Below, in pieces: positions 1 to 8,003 of a DNA stretch of 64,000 nt (position 1 is its first letter; every line of letters begins with the position of its first letter). The position numbers and the translations under genes were made by a program. The notes beneath the pieces are model-generated. The model worked only from the letters and a program-made list of their open reading frames with translations, did not search any database and was not told where the DNA came from. The stretch is from BS150m-G50 sp964501185 [NCBI: uncultured Bacteroidia bacterium] (lineage in GTDB: Bacteria; CAIWAD01; BS150m-G50): contig CAZCRT010000004.1 in NCBI GenBank assembly GCA_964501185.1, positions 1 through 64,000 of the forward strand, given 5' to 3'.

Positions 1-27
1 TAAAAAAAGCCCGGCGTCAACCGGGCT
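1..27 (-). terminator. Rho-independent terminator of the PpiD-like gene
   Basis: Read on the minus strand, a perfect 7-bp stem AGCCCGG/CCGGGCT (27-21 paired with 14-8) closes a TTGACG loop and is followed by a run of six T. It lies 24 nt past the stop codon of the upstream minus-strand gene, as expected for an intrinsic terminator. Confidence 0.9.
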
Positions 28-50
28 CTCTGTATTCGCTTGAAAGAGGA

Positions 51-1877
51 TTAATAGTCGCGGCCGAATTTGTAGCGATTATCCTCGATAGTTGCTTCAT
101 CGGTTAACATCGTTATGAAACGCTGGTAAGCAGTGCGGTTGATGTTTTCATAGTAAGTTGTACGGAAGGTTTCAGCATCCTGCTCGAACTTCTCCAGCAT
201 GGATTCATGATCATCCCGGTTGACTACCTGTAAAAAGTAACTGCCATATTTGCCGTGCAGCGGGCCGATAATCTCACCTGTGGGAGCATCGAACGCGGCG
301 GCATTGAAGAGATAGTCCTTACCAAGATCAGTGACATAATCAGTCATCTTGAATGGTGTCTCAGTCAGGTGAACCTGCAGCGTAGTGTCAGTCAGTGCGA
401 AGGATTCAAGGTCATCGACACCACTGTTTGCAGCCAGGATTTCCTCAGCCTGCACCTTGGCCTGTGTGATCTGTTTATCCCGTTTTACCTGAAACCAGAG
501 CCGGTTGCCGAGTTCGCTCATGGGCTGTGCACCGGGCTCAATGAAGCGGTCTATACGGTAAATGTACCATGTATCCTGATGAACGATGGGGTAAAGTACT
601 TCACCAACTTCAGAGTGGAAGATCAGATCCAGGGCTCGTTGATGACGCCCCAGTCCTGGCAGAAAGCCATCTTCAGTAACCTCACTTGTGACTTCAATTC
701 CGTAACCGGCATTTTCAGCACAAATGTCAAAACCCTTTTCATCTGCGTCGAGTTTGAAGTCTTCAACCAGGGAAGCCCAGTAGGAGTAGGTAGCCTGTGA
801 AGGTTCCATTTTCAGGAGGATGTGAGCTGCGTGAACTTCCTCTTCACCGGCATCGTTGGTCCGACGCTCTATCATCTTGATTATATGATAACCGAAGCTG
901 GTCTCGACAATTGGTGAAACATCACCCGGTTCCATGGAAAAGGCCTGTTCCTCAAAAGGAGGAACCATGTTGCCACGTCCGAACCAACCGAGATCACCAC
1001 CATTTTCTGCATTAGATTCATCACCGGAGTAGGCTGAGACCAGTTCATCCCAGTTATCTCCGTCCTGCACCCGCGAAAGAACATAATTGGCATCATCAAG
1101 GATGTTGGTGGAGTCTTCTGCGGATGTAACGATCGGTAACTTGACAAAAGAAAGAACAGCGCGTTTGTCGAGTTCATATTCATCTATATGCTCGTGATAC
1201 CAGTTTTCAAGATCAGCTTCTGAAATCTCACTGGAGTCAATCTGCACTCCCTGGAAAGGAATCTTCAGAAACTTTACCTGGACCATCTGGTTCTTAAGGA
1301 GGTAATCATTCCATACTTCCAGATCGGAATGCAGTGGCGATGCGAATACCAGCGAACGGTACTTGGTAAGAGCGAGTGTTCGTCGTGTATTCTGCTCAAG
1401 CTGTATCACGAAATTCTCATACTGGGGATCAGTAAGAACTTCGATCCACTTGCTACTGTCAAACTCACCCTCTACCAGGAACTCGGGATTCTGTACCAGA
1501 TCACCGGGGGGGTTGTAGCGAATATGTGATACAATTTCCTCATCATAGGGGCTCATGCCACAGTTGTCAGCCCATTGACGCTCAAGAGCAAGATTGAGAT
1601 AATCGTTCCAGGCTCTGGTGCGTAACTGCTTTACTCTTTCTGCAGTTACTGGTGCTGAGCTATTCTGGGTCTCCTGATTGATACGCTGAATGACGCCCTG
1701 TTCAAAAGCGCGGTAATCAACTTTCTCACCATTAACGACTGCCATGACACCCTGATCACTGGGGCCCTGGCTGTTATCGAAACCGCCCATTCCCCAGGCG
1801 AAAATAATCGTGGCGACAAAGGCAAAGACAAGGATCCACAGAATAACAGCGCTGCGTTCGCGCAGTTTGGTCATCAT
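51..1877 (-). CDS. PpiD/SurA-like membrane-anchored peptidyl-prolyl isomerase
   Basis: Periplasmic foldase of the SurA/PpiD parvulin family, expected to assist folding of exported proteins. The 608-residue protein has one N-terminal membrane anchor (about residues 11-29), a SurA-N-like helical region (about 45-190) and a parvulin domain (about 238-336) with the family signatures GGDLGWFGRG (293-302) and GYHIIK (329-334). A second, degenerate parvulin-like segment starts with VHAAHILLK near 348. Two adjacent ATG codons are available; AGGAG about 10 nt upstream supports this start. Single-gene unit, divergent from the PorV-like gene at 2150 and closed by a clear terminator. PpiD-type anchoring in the inner membrane is inferred from the uncleaved hydrophobic segment. 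Isomerase activity is not proven by sequence, and many PpiD proteins act mainly as chaperones. Confidence 0.9.
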   Translation of the reverse strand: MMTKLRERSAVILWILVFAFVATIIFAWGMGGFDNSQGPSDQGVMAVVNGEKVDYRAFEQGVIQRINQETQNSSAPVTAERVKQLRTRAWNDYLNLALERQWADNCGMSPYDEEIVSHIRYNPPGDLVQNPEFLVEGEFDSSKWIEVLTDPQYENFVIQLEQNTRRTLALTKYRSLVFASPLHSDLEVWNDYLLKNQMVQVKFLKIPFQGVQIDSSEISEADLENWYHEHIDEYELDKRAVLSFVKLPIVTSAEDSTNILDDANYVLSRVQDGDNWDELVSAYSGDESNAENGGDLGWFGRGNMVPPFEEQAFSMEPGDVSPIVETSFGYHIIKMIERRTNDAGEEEVHAAHILLKMEPSQATYSYWASLVEDFKLDADEKGFDICAENAGYGIEVTSEVTEDGFLPGLGRHQRALDLIFHSEVGEVLYPIVHQDTWYIYRIDRFIEPGAQPMSELGNRLWFQVKRDKQITQAKVQAEEILAANSGVDDLESFALTDTTLQVHLTETPFKMTDYVTDLGKDYLFNAAAFDAPTGEIIGPLHGKYGSYFLQVVNRDDHESMLEKFEQDAETFRTTYYENINRTAYQRFITMLTDEATIEDNRYKFGRDY

Positions 1878-1920
1878 GAGGTTGGTTCTCCTGAGTTCTT
1901 AAACTTTTAATGAATCATAT

Positions 1921-1949
1921 ATTATAGGTAACGAGTAAAGCCGATGCAA
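1921..1949 (-). promoter_or_regulatory. Candidate sigma70-type promoter for the PpiD-like gene
   Basis: On the minus strand a consensus -10 TATAAT (1926-1921) is preceded at 17 nt by TTGCAT (1949-1944), which matches three of six consensus -35 bases. The start codon lies about 44 nt downstream of the -10. The position fits, but promoter consensus in this lineage is unknown. Confidence 0.4.
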
Positions 1950-2149
1950 CCTTTTGCAATCAGCTCTGAAGATGAAGTCGGTCTGAAAACGGGTCAAGTT
2001 TAGAAAAAGTTCTGAAGTAAAGAAACTGAGTGACAAAATTACCGGTGTGGTTGTGGTGGTTTTTTTGTAGAATGACTGTGAAATTATAAAATACTCTCCG
2101 GGTGACACACCTGTGGCGGGTGCCAATTTCGGTAAAAGGGATGATCTGC

Positions 2150-3148
2150 ATGACACATAGAGCCTTATCAAGCTTCCCACAACATAACTCATCTCTTCTG
2201 GCAGGCATTTGTATCTACCTGCTGCTCGCACCTCCCCTTCAGGCTGCTGCACCAGGTGCCCTGGCATTTATAGACAATGGCGCCGGTGCCTGGCATCAGG
2301 CGATAGGTGGCAATGGTGTAGCAGGCGATAATCCTGAGTTTGCCGCTTTCTGGAATCCGGCTCTGACAGGAGTCAATCATGGTTATCTGCTGACTGTTGA
2401 GCATGGGGAGTGGTTTGCAGGAGAGATGCAGAAAGATATTCTTGAACTGGATGTTCCCGCAGATAACGGCAGAGCTTATGCCGTAAATGTGATAAGAAAT
2501 TCTGTACGCCGAATTCCTCTGAGCAGCACACTTGAAGGTGATGGTGAGATAAGCGCCGGTAACCGCCCTGTAATTGAAAAACAGGCTAACAGCTCACAAT
2601 GGCAGATGGGTATGACTGCTGCTACAGAGGTAAAAGAGGGTTTGCGGCTCGGTGGAACCGGAAAGCTTATCTATGAGAGTCTTGCTGATCTGAACGGATG
2701 GGGCCTGGGGCTTGATCTGGGTTGCTGGTATCAGTTGCAGGCGCTTACCTTAGGTTTTGTTGTGAGGGATGCAGTGACTACCCGCCTTTTCTGGAACACC
2801 GGTCTGCAGGAAGCAGTCTTGCCTTCTTTAGATCTCGGTAGCAGCTGGCGTCTACCTTTGTCTACCTCCACTTTTTTACTGCATGCTACTGTGGCCCATG
2901 ACCTCAATGGTGCTAATTATAATGACAGGGGTGAAGAAGCTGCCCTGGAAATCCGTACAGGATTAGCCTGGAACTTTCGGGAGCTCTTTCATATTGGTTT
3001 TGGATGGGATGGGAGTCGTCTCAGTGCAGGTACTGGTCTCAGAGTGAAACAGTATGGCCTCAACTACGCCCTCTTCAAGCAGGAGGTTCTGGGAACCACG
3101 CATCTGGTCACTGTTACCGCAGACATATCTCAATTGGTAGCCAAGTAG
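2150..3148 (+). CDS. PorV/PorQ-like outer-membrane protein
   Basis: Predicted outer-membrane beta-barrel of the PorV/PorQ type. After a signal peptide (about residues 1-33, ending near LQA) the mature start has the family pattern: a short hydrophobic strand, then an IGGNGVAGDNPEFAAFWNPA segment matching the 'GG.G.A..d...a.wNPA' signature of this family. The remainder is alternating strands with an aromatic/hydrophobic pattern, about 332 residues in total. Start choice: ATG 2150 has AAAGGG 9 nt upstream; ATG 2141, in frame, is an alternative. PorV proteins act in type IX secretion and PorQ proteins in related surface attachment; which role applies here is inference. It is followed after 75 nt by rnhB and is a distant paralogue of the PorV at 6920. 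Confidence 0.72.
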   Translation: MTHRALSSFPQHNSSLLAGICIYLLLAPPLQAAAPGALAFIDNGAGAWHQAIGGNGVAGDNPEFAAFWNPALTGVNHGYLLTVEHGEWFAGEMQKDILELDVPADNGRAYAVNVIRNSVRRIPLSSTLEGDGEISAGNRPVIEKQANSSQWQMGMTAATEVKEGLRLGGTGKLIYESLADLNGWGLGLDLGCWYQLQALTLGFVVRDAVTTRLFWNTGLQEAVLPSLDLGSSWRLPLSTSTFLLHATVAHDLNGANYNDRGEEAALEIRTGLAWNFRELFHIGFGWDGSRLSAGTGLRVKQYGLNYALFKQEVLGTTHLVTVTADISQLVAK

Positions 3149-3223
3149 CTTTCTGGATGTATTGTCATTGCTGCCTGCTGTGATGAAGCTGCAGGCCCTG
3201 TCACAGAACGCAGGAATTGCGTA

Positions 3224-3886
3224 ATGCCTGATAAATCAGACCGTTGTCACAGTAACCTTCGTGTAGAAGAGCAGACCTGTGCCGGGGGCTTCAACCTTAT
3301 CGCCGGTATTGATGAAGCGGGGCGGGGTGCCCTGGCAGGACCGGTGGTTGCAGCTGCTGTCGCTATCTATCCACATGCATATCACCCTGTAATCACTGAT
3401 TCCAAACGACTTACTGCAGCTCGACGTGAAGAATTATATGACTGGATTGAAGCTAACGCTCTGGCCATAGGTATTGGTCAGGTTGATGCAGCAACGATAG
3501 ATAGTGTGAATATACTCCAGGCTACTTTCATGGCAATGAGGCAGGCGGTCGAGGAGATGAAAATAGTGCCCGATTTTCTGCTTGTTGATGGACGAGATTT
3601 CCCATTCCCCGGCCGACAGGGAGCCGCGCTGGTGAAAGGTGATCTGCTCTCATTCTCAATCGCCTGTGCGTCCATTGTGGCCAAGGTAACCCGTGATCGT
3701 ATCCTGATAGATTACGATCAGCGTTGGCCCCAGTACCAGTTTGGGCGACATAAAGGTTATGGTACGTCAGTACATATGCAGACGCTGCTTGAACATGGCC
3801 CTGTGGAGATACACCGTGATACATTTCTGCCTGCAAAACAGAAGCGGGCTGAGGCTGACCAACCAACATTCTGGGAGGAATCGTGA
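3224..3886 (+). CDS. rnhB: Ribonuclease HII
   Basis: Cytoplasmic endonuclease that cuts the RNA strand of RNA-DNA hybrids and removes misincorporated ribonucleotides. The signature [12 protein letters not shown] is at 29-40, and the four acidic metal ligands are visible as D30, E31, D122 (in LVDG) and D140 (in VKGD). The conserved [10 protein letters not shown] helix is near 150-159. At 220 residues it has the normal length for the family. AGGA lies about 8 nt upstream of ATG 3224. Its TGA overlaps the GTG start of the next gene (GTGA), so the two are probably translationally coupled, an unusual pairing of a DNA-repair enzyme with a secreted protein. Confidence 0.97.
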   Translation: MPDKSDRCHSNLRVEEQTCAGGFNLIAGIDEAGRGALAGPVVAAAVAIYPHAYHPVITDSKRLTAARREELYDWIEANALAIGIGQVDAATIDSVNILQATFMAMRQAVEEMKIVPDFLLVDGRDFPFPGRQGAALVKGDLLSFSIACASIVAKVTRDRILIDYDQRWPQYQFGRHKGYGTSVHMQTLLEHGPVEIHRDTFLPAKQKRAEADQPTFWEES

Positions 3887-6450
3887 AAAACAATGCGGGA
3901 AGCCTGCTGACAGTAATGTTCATATTCTGTCTGACAATTGTATTACAGGCGGAAATAATTACTGAGTACGGGGAACTGCAGGGTTTCCTGCTGGGTGAAG
4001 CACCGGGTTGTGCCTACGACAATTTCGTGACACACATCACTGAGCGTATTGTAGAGCCGGATTATAATGACTACAACCCACATGATCCACAGACAGAAGG
4101 TTTTGGCAACTACGAGCTTATTCCGAATGGTGATACAGGTGATGTATTACTCGGCCACTGGCGTCATCTGTTTACATTCATGATGCACCAGGAGTGGGAG
4201 AGCGCTGAGCAGTTACGTCAGGACGAACTGTCTGAGTATCCTTATCAGATAGTGCACCTGGTAGATACACTGGCAGCCGCCGACTGGTATCTGGTTCGCG
4301 AGGAACTCAATCCAGACTATTATGATGAGAACCATCCTCTTATTCCTGAAGATGACGAGTATGGCTCTTTTGACTACAGCTGGGGGCTCTATGTATTTGC
4401 TACAGAAGCTGAGCATTCCAGAGTAGCTGTGGAACTGGTGCATCCCAACGATGACTATATTTCCCCATATACAGGTTACGATATGTTTATGACCCTGGAC
4501 GCCGGTGCGCTGTTCGTCTGCAGCGCCGGCAGGGAAGCTGCCTGGACAGAGGATGGGGGGTACAATAACGGCAAATCGCTCAGCGATCCTTCGCGTAACG
4601 CGCGGCATGTGCTGCAACAGGCGCACATCGCTTTTGTGGACTACTGGGTTTACGAACTGACCAGTAATCAACAACCGCTGCCGATACAGGTACACAGCTA
4701 CGATACAGAGGGCCGTGATCTGTACTCAGTGATTATTACTCCATCCCGTTATGATCGTCAGTATAATCTGCCTCTCTTTGACTGGTCCGGCCAGCTGGGT
4801 GGGATTATCGACCGTACTCCATGTGCTGTTCATCCCCCCGGATTTATCGGTAATGCGGATACTGTATGGATTTCAGATTACTATGGTGCCAATGCGATGC
4901 CAAGGCTTGAAGTCTGCGAAGGGGTACTCATAGAGAATTCCCCGGACCTGCTTGGCTATGGGCAGAACAGGCAGCTAAACTACCTCGATGGAATCCGTGA
5001 TTATTGTACAGACGAGGAATGGGTCTTACATGTCGAGATGGATGAGCTCCCTGATTGCATACGTGATTCAACCGAGTATGCGTTCTATGCTGCGCCTGGA
5101 TATCCAATGACCTGGCAGAATTTCGTTGCGGTAACATCCTATTACCATCCTGTTGCCAGTCATCTGCGTGAATCACTTGATACACTGGCGGTCTATGAGG
5201 ATATATATCCACCTGACCCACCACAGAATCTGCACCTCATCCAGAGTCATGGTGACCGTATTGATCTTGCCTGGGAACGGGCGAGTGATCCCTGGTTTGG
5301 TACATACCGTCTCTATTACAGTACTACACCGGGTGTCGATGTCACCTGCCCGAGCCTGTCCCGGGAGGATTACTATCCCTTCTGCATTCCGGCCACAGAA
5401 GGATTTACATTTGGAAATCTTGAATATGGAACTACCTGGTATTTCAGGCTGGCTGCCTTTGATCGCGACCTGAGGATGTCACCGATGACTGCAGAGCTTG
5501 AGGTCACTACGATTGATACCGACCCGCCACTGCTGGTTGTGGATCTGCCGCAAGGCTACGATTTCACCTGGTGTAATGGCAACAGCGGTACTGTCAGGGT
5601 CTCGATAACTGACGACTTCAGCCTGGTAGATGGCGCGTCAATCGAGTATCGATGTGACTTTGAACAGGATGGTGACTATGATGATCTGAACGACTTCTGG
5701 AGTACTGCACCGGTTATTCAGGATGGTAACCCTGTGACTGTAGAAATCGAGTTTGAATATCAGGACCCACCCCAGGGGGCCTGTTTTGAGATACGTGCCC
5801 GTGATCTGATCAGTCAGGTCTGGGGATACAGTGGCAGGACTGACCAGGAAGGAATTGATGATGATTATAAACTGTTTCAGGATGATCTTGCCCCCGAGCC
5901 CCCCGATGCTTTCTACGCTGACAGCCTCAATCTGTCCGGGTGGTTTAACATAAACTGGCTCGGTATTGCACCCGACACAACATTTGCCTCCTATCTGCTC
6001 TTTTACAGCCAGCAGGAAGCCGATAGCAGCGCCCAGTACCTTGACAGATACGATCTTGAAGAGCTGGGGGATATCAGCGCCAGCAGCACCAGGATTACAC
6101 AGATAACTGATCTTGGAGTGTGGTGGCTGAGGATGGCTGCAGAGGACTGGGCTGGAAATCAGAGCAGCCTGACCGCCCCGGTCAATATACAGCATCCCGG
6201 TATCAGTGGTGTGGCGATTACCGATTTTCGTATCAATTACACCGGTGACAGCGTGTCTCTTTCCTGGAATCTGATCACTGCTGAAGATTTCACTGGTACT
6301 ATTACAGGTTTTGAGGTTCATCGATCAGATGAACCCGGTTTCCAGCCATCATCTGAAACACTTTTAACCACTGTAACGCAACAACTGTTTGCCGAGCCAT
6401 TGCAGGGTCAACTGGCATTCTATCGTGTGATTGCGCTGGTGGAAGATTGA
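3883..6450 (+). CDS. Large secreted protein: possible amidohydrolase-like N-terminal domain plus fibronectin III modules
   Basis: Predicted exported protein of 855 residues. A signal peptide covers about 1-23 (cleavage after LQA). Residues about 170-330 carry a pattern of conserved-looking polar residues: H187 in VHPND, GREAAWTEDGG (216-226), SDPSRN (234-239), H248 in QAHIAF and H271 in VHSYD. This spacing recalls zinc amidohydrolases or carboxypeptidases (N-formylglutamate amidohydrolase or M14-like, with a DxHS-type strand), but I cannot assign it to a family. From about 443 onward there are fibronectin type III-like modules (about 443-535 and 780-855) with Ig-like strands between. It has no T9SS-type sorting tail. 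GTG start with GGGAGGA 3 nt upstream; overlaps rnhB by 4 nt. Function unknown. Confidence 0.75.
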   Translation: MKNNAGSLLTVMFIFCLTIVLQAEIITEYGELQGFLLGEAPGCAYDNFVTHITERIVEPDYNDYNPHDPQTEGFGNYELIPNGDTGDVLLGHWRHLFTFMMHQEWESAEQLRQDELSEYPYQIVHLVDTLAAADWYLVREELNPDYYDENHPLIPEDDEYGSFDYSWGLYVFATEAEHSRVAVELVHPNDDYISPYTGYDMFMTLDAGALFVCSAGREAAWTEDGGYNNGKSLSDPSRNARHVLQQAHIAFVDYWVYELTSNQQPLPIQVHSYDTEGRDLYSVIITPSRYDRQYNLPLFDWSGQLGGIIDRTPCAVHPPGFIGNADTVWISDYYGANAMPRLEVCEGVLIENSPDLLGYGQNRQLNYLDGIRDYCTDEEWVLHVEMDELPDCIRDSTEYAFYAAPGYPMTWQNFVAVTSYYHPVASHLRESLDTLAVYEDIYPPDPPQNLHLIQSHGDRIDLAWERASDPWFGTYRLYYSTTPGVDVTCPSLSREDYYPFCIPATEGFTFGNLEYGTTWYFRLAAFDRDLRMSPMTAELEVTTIDTDPPLLVVDLPQGYDFTWCNGNSGTVRVSITDDFSLVDGASIEYRCDFEQDGDYDDLNDFWSTAPVIQDGNPVTVEIEFEYQDPPQGACFEIRARDLISQVWGYSGRTDQEGIDDDYKLFQDDLAPEPPDAFYADSLNLSGWFNINWLGIAPDTTFASYLLFYSQQEADSSAQYLDRYDLEELGDISASSTRITQITDLGVWWLRMAAEDWAGNQSSLTAPVNIQHPGISGVAITDFRINYTGDSVSLSWNLITAEDFTGTITGFEVHRSDEPGFQPSSETLLTTVTQQLFAEPLQGQLAFYRVIALVED

Positions 6451-6503
6451 TAACCCAATTGATCTGTAATAACAGGCGGGTAATTCACAAATAATTCTAA
6501 AAC

Positions 6504-6542
6504 TTCAACTGATAGTTGCCGATAGTTATGCTATCAGTTGAA
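6504..6542. repeat. 12-bp perfect inverted repeat
   Basis: Arms 6504-6515 and 6531-6542 (TTCAACTGATAG and its exact complement) enclose a 15-nt loop. It starts 54 nt after the stop codon of the 855-residue protein. No T-run follows on either strand, so it is not a classical terminator. Confidence 0.7.
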
Positions 6543-6558
6543 TCGACATATAGAATGC

Positions 6559-6586
6559 ATCAGCTTTATGCGGCTGATAGTTTTCT
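6559..6586 (+). terminator. Weak terminator-like hairpin
   Basis: A 6-bp stem ATCAGC/GCTGAT (6559-6564 with 6573-6578) with an 8-nt loop is followed by AGTTTTC. It could end transcription of the rnhB unit, but both stem and T-run are short. Confidence 0.3.
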
Positions 6587-6606
6587 GGTCGCTGGGAACA
6601 AAGCAA

Positions 6607-6649
6607 TGGTGATTAAGCAGTGATGAAACATCATCTGCTTGAATCACCA
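6607..6649. repeat. Long near-perfect hairpin
   Basis: Left arm 6607-6625 pairs with right arm 6629-6649 around an AAA triloop: TGGTGATT, AAGCAG and TGATG blocks pair with CATCA, CTGCTT and AATCACCA. There are only two single-base bulges, at 6634 and 6641. That is about 19 base pairs, too stable to be expected by chance. Possible regulatory RNA element or remnant of a small repeat element. Confidence 0.7.
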
Positions 6650-6653
6650 CCTG

Positions 6654-6676
6654 GAACGCAGCTTTAGACTGCGTTC
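6654..6676. repeat. 8-bp inverted repeat
   Basis: GAACGCAG (6654-6661) and CTGCGTTC (6669-6676) enclose a 7-nt loop, directly after the longer hairpin. It is followed by TAATATTTA, which is AT-rich but not a T-run. Confidence 0.6.
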
Positions 6677-6919
6677 TAATATTTAGCTTGACAAATTTCC
6701 TTAACACCACCTTTTTGTAGCCCAGATCGGCATACAGTTCGACAGGGGTCATTGTCTGCCGGAAAAGTGGAGTTTCTATAGTTTCATTTGTTAAGCTGTT
6801 GGTTTTAGAACGAAGATAACTACTCGAACCAGCCAGGAGCTTGGCAATAGAATTCGCCGGAGGTTCAAGTAGTTGGATTTCCGGCTTTTTGGTTAATGAC
6901 AATTCGAAGGAGTAATGAA

Positions 6920-7996
6920 ATGCGGAAACTCACCGTACTTCTCACCAGTCTGATGCTGACCGGCGTGTTGACACTTACAGCAGCCGCTGCAACTGTCAGC
7001 CAGGCTGCTGTGCTTTTCTTGATGATTTCACCAGGCGCCCGTCCGGGCGGTATGGGGGAGTCATTTGTTGCTGTTGCAGATGATGCCACTGCTACCTGGT
7101 GGAATACTGCCGGCCTCGGTTTTCAGCGCGGTCTTAAGATTTCCGCGATGCACTCACAATGGTTACCACAGTTTGGTTTCAGCGATCTCTACTACGATTT
7201 CCTCGGTGGATCAATGTTCATTCCCTCCCTTGGCGGAACTGTTGGTGGAAACATCATTTTCCTCAACATGGGGTCCCAGCCCTGGACTGATTCAGCCGGG
7301 AATAATAAAGGCACGATTGAGTCATATGATTTAGCTGTTTCATTGAATTACGGAACCCAGCTTTCTCCCAATCTGGCTATCGGTATCGGCGGAAAATTCA
7401 TCTACAGTAACCTGGCAACCGGCGTAACAGTTGGTTTGCAGGAAGCGCATGCCGGTATGGCCGGCGCACTGGATCTCGGTGTCCTTTACAAGGCTCAGTT
7501 AACACCGGCTTTCAGTACTAATCTCGGTGCCAGCTTGACCAATATGGGTAACAAGATATTCTATGCCGATATGGCTCAGGCTGACCCGCTGCCTACAAAC
7601 CTGAAAATGGGTTATTCGTTACGCTATGATTTTGATTCCCACAATGAGGTGAGTCTTAACACTGATCTCAACAAGCCGATGTATCACGCCAATTATGGCC
7701 CGATTGACGGCATGATACACGCCTGGTTCCCAACCGGTGTGAAGGATGAATTCCATTCATGGGTGTACAACATGGGTACGGAGTACTGGTATGGAACTGA
7801 TCTGAACCGCCCGGGAAGTGCTGCCTTTGGTATGCGAATGGGCTATTGGCGTGATATTGCCGGTCATATTACTTCAGTCACTTATGGTGCTTCCGTTAAG
7901 ATATCGACTTTCGTTTTCGATTTCTCATATGAAACTGCCGGTAAGAACCATCCCATTACTGACACCATGCGTTTCTCGCTGGCATTTGAGATGTAA
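6920..7996 (+). CDS. PorV-type outer-membrane protein (T9SS-associated family)
   Basis: Predicted outer-membrane barrel of the PorV family, whose characterised members shuttle type IX cargo at the outer membrane. The start ATG 6920 has AAGGAG 7 nt upstream; an in-frame ATG at 6896 lacks such a site. A signal peptide covers about residues 1-24 (ending in LTAAAA). Then comes the family hallmark: a hydrophobic strand, SPGARPGGMGESFVAVADDA and WWNTAGL. Later strands have the usual glycine- and aromatic-rich pattern (for example AIGIGGKFIYSNL). The length of about 358 residues is typical. It is directly followed (7 nt) by the M6-like protein, which ends in a T9SS-like sorting domain, which supports a functional link. 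Confidence 0.82.
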   Translation: MRKLTVLLTSLMLTGVLTLTAAAATVSQAAVLFLMISPGARPGGMGESFVAVADDATATWWNTAGLGFQRGLKISAMHSQWLPQFGFSDLYYDFLGGSMFIPSLGGTVGGNIIFLNMGSQPWTDSAGNNKGTIESYDLAVSLNYGTQLSPNLAIGIGGKFIYSNLATGVTVGLQEAHAGMAGALDLGVLYKAQLTPAFSTNLGASLTNMGNKIFYADMAQADPLPTNLKMGYSLRYDFDSHNEVSLNTDLNKPMYHANYGPIDGMIHAWFPTGVKDEFHSWVYNMGTEYWYGTDLNRPGSAAFGMRMGYWRDIAGHITSVTYGASVKISTFVFDFSYETAGKNHPITDTMRFSLAFEM

Positions 7997-8003
7997 TCGC
8001 TAA

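Larger units (their letters stand above)
6451..6919. other. Gene-free, hairpin-rich gap of 469 nt
   Basis: No convincing gene on either strand. A 122-codon minus-strand frame across it has no ATG start or recognisable protein features. The left half carries four inverted repeats in series (6504-6542, 6559-6578, 6607-6649, 6654-6676). TTGACA at 6688-6693 could be a -35 box for the PorV gene, but no good -10 follows at 16-18 nt. Confidence 0.6.

Noticed and set aside
255-800. 181-codon plus-strand open frame inside the PpiD-like gene
   Set aside because: It is antisense to a well-supported coding region, with no ribosome site or family resemblance.
1899-2267. Minus-strand frames upstream of the PpiD-like gene
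   Set aside because: They overlap the promoter region and the start of the PorV-like gene and have no coding-like composition.
5638-6321. 227-codon minus-strand frame inside the 855-residue secreted protein gene
   Set aside because: Shadow of the plus-strand coding frame; no signal or domain seen.
6534-6902. 122-codon minus-strand frame in the hairpin-rich gap
   Set aside because: TTG start, no ribosome site, no recognisable motif, and it runs through three of the inverted repeats.
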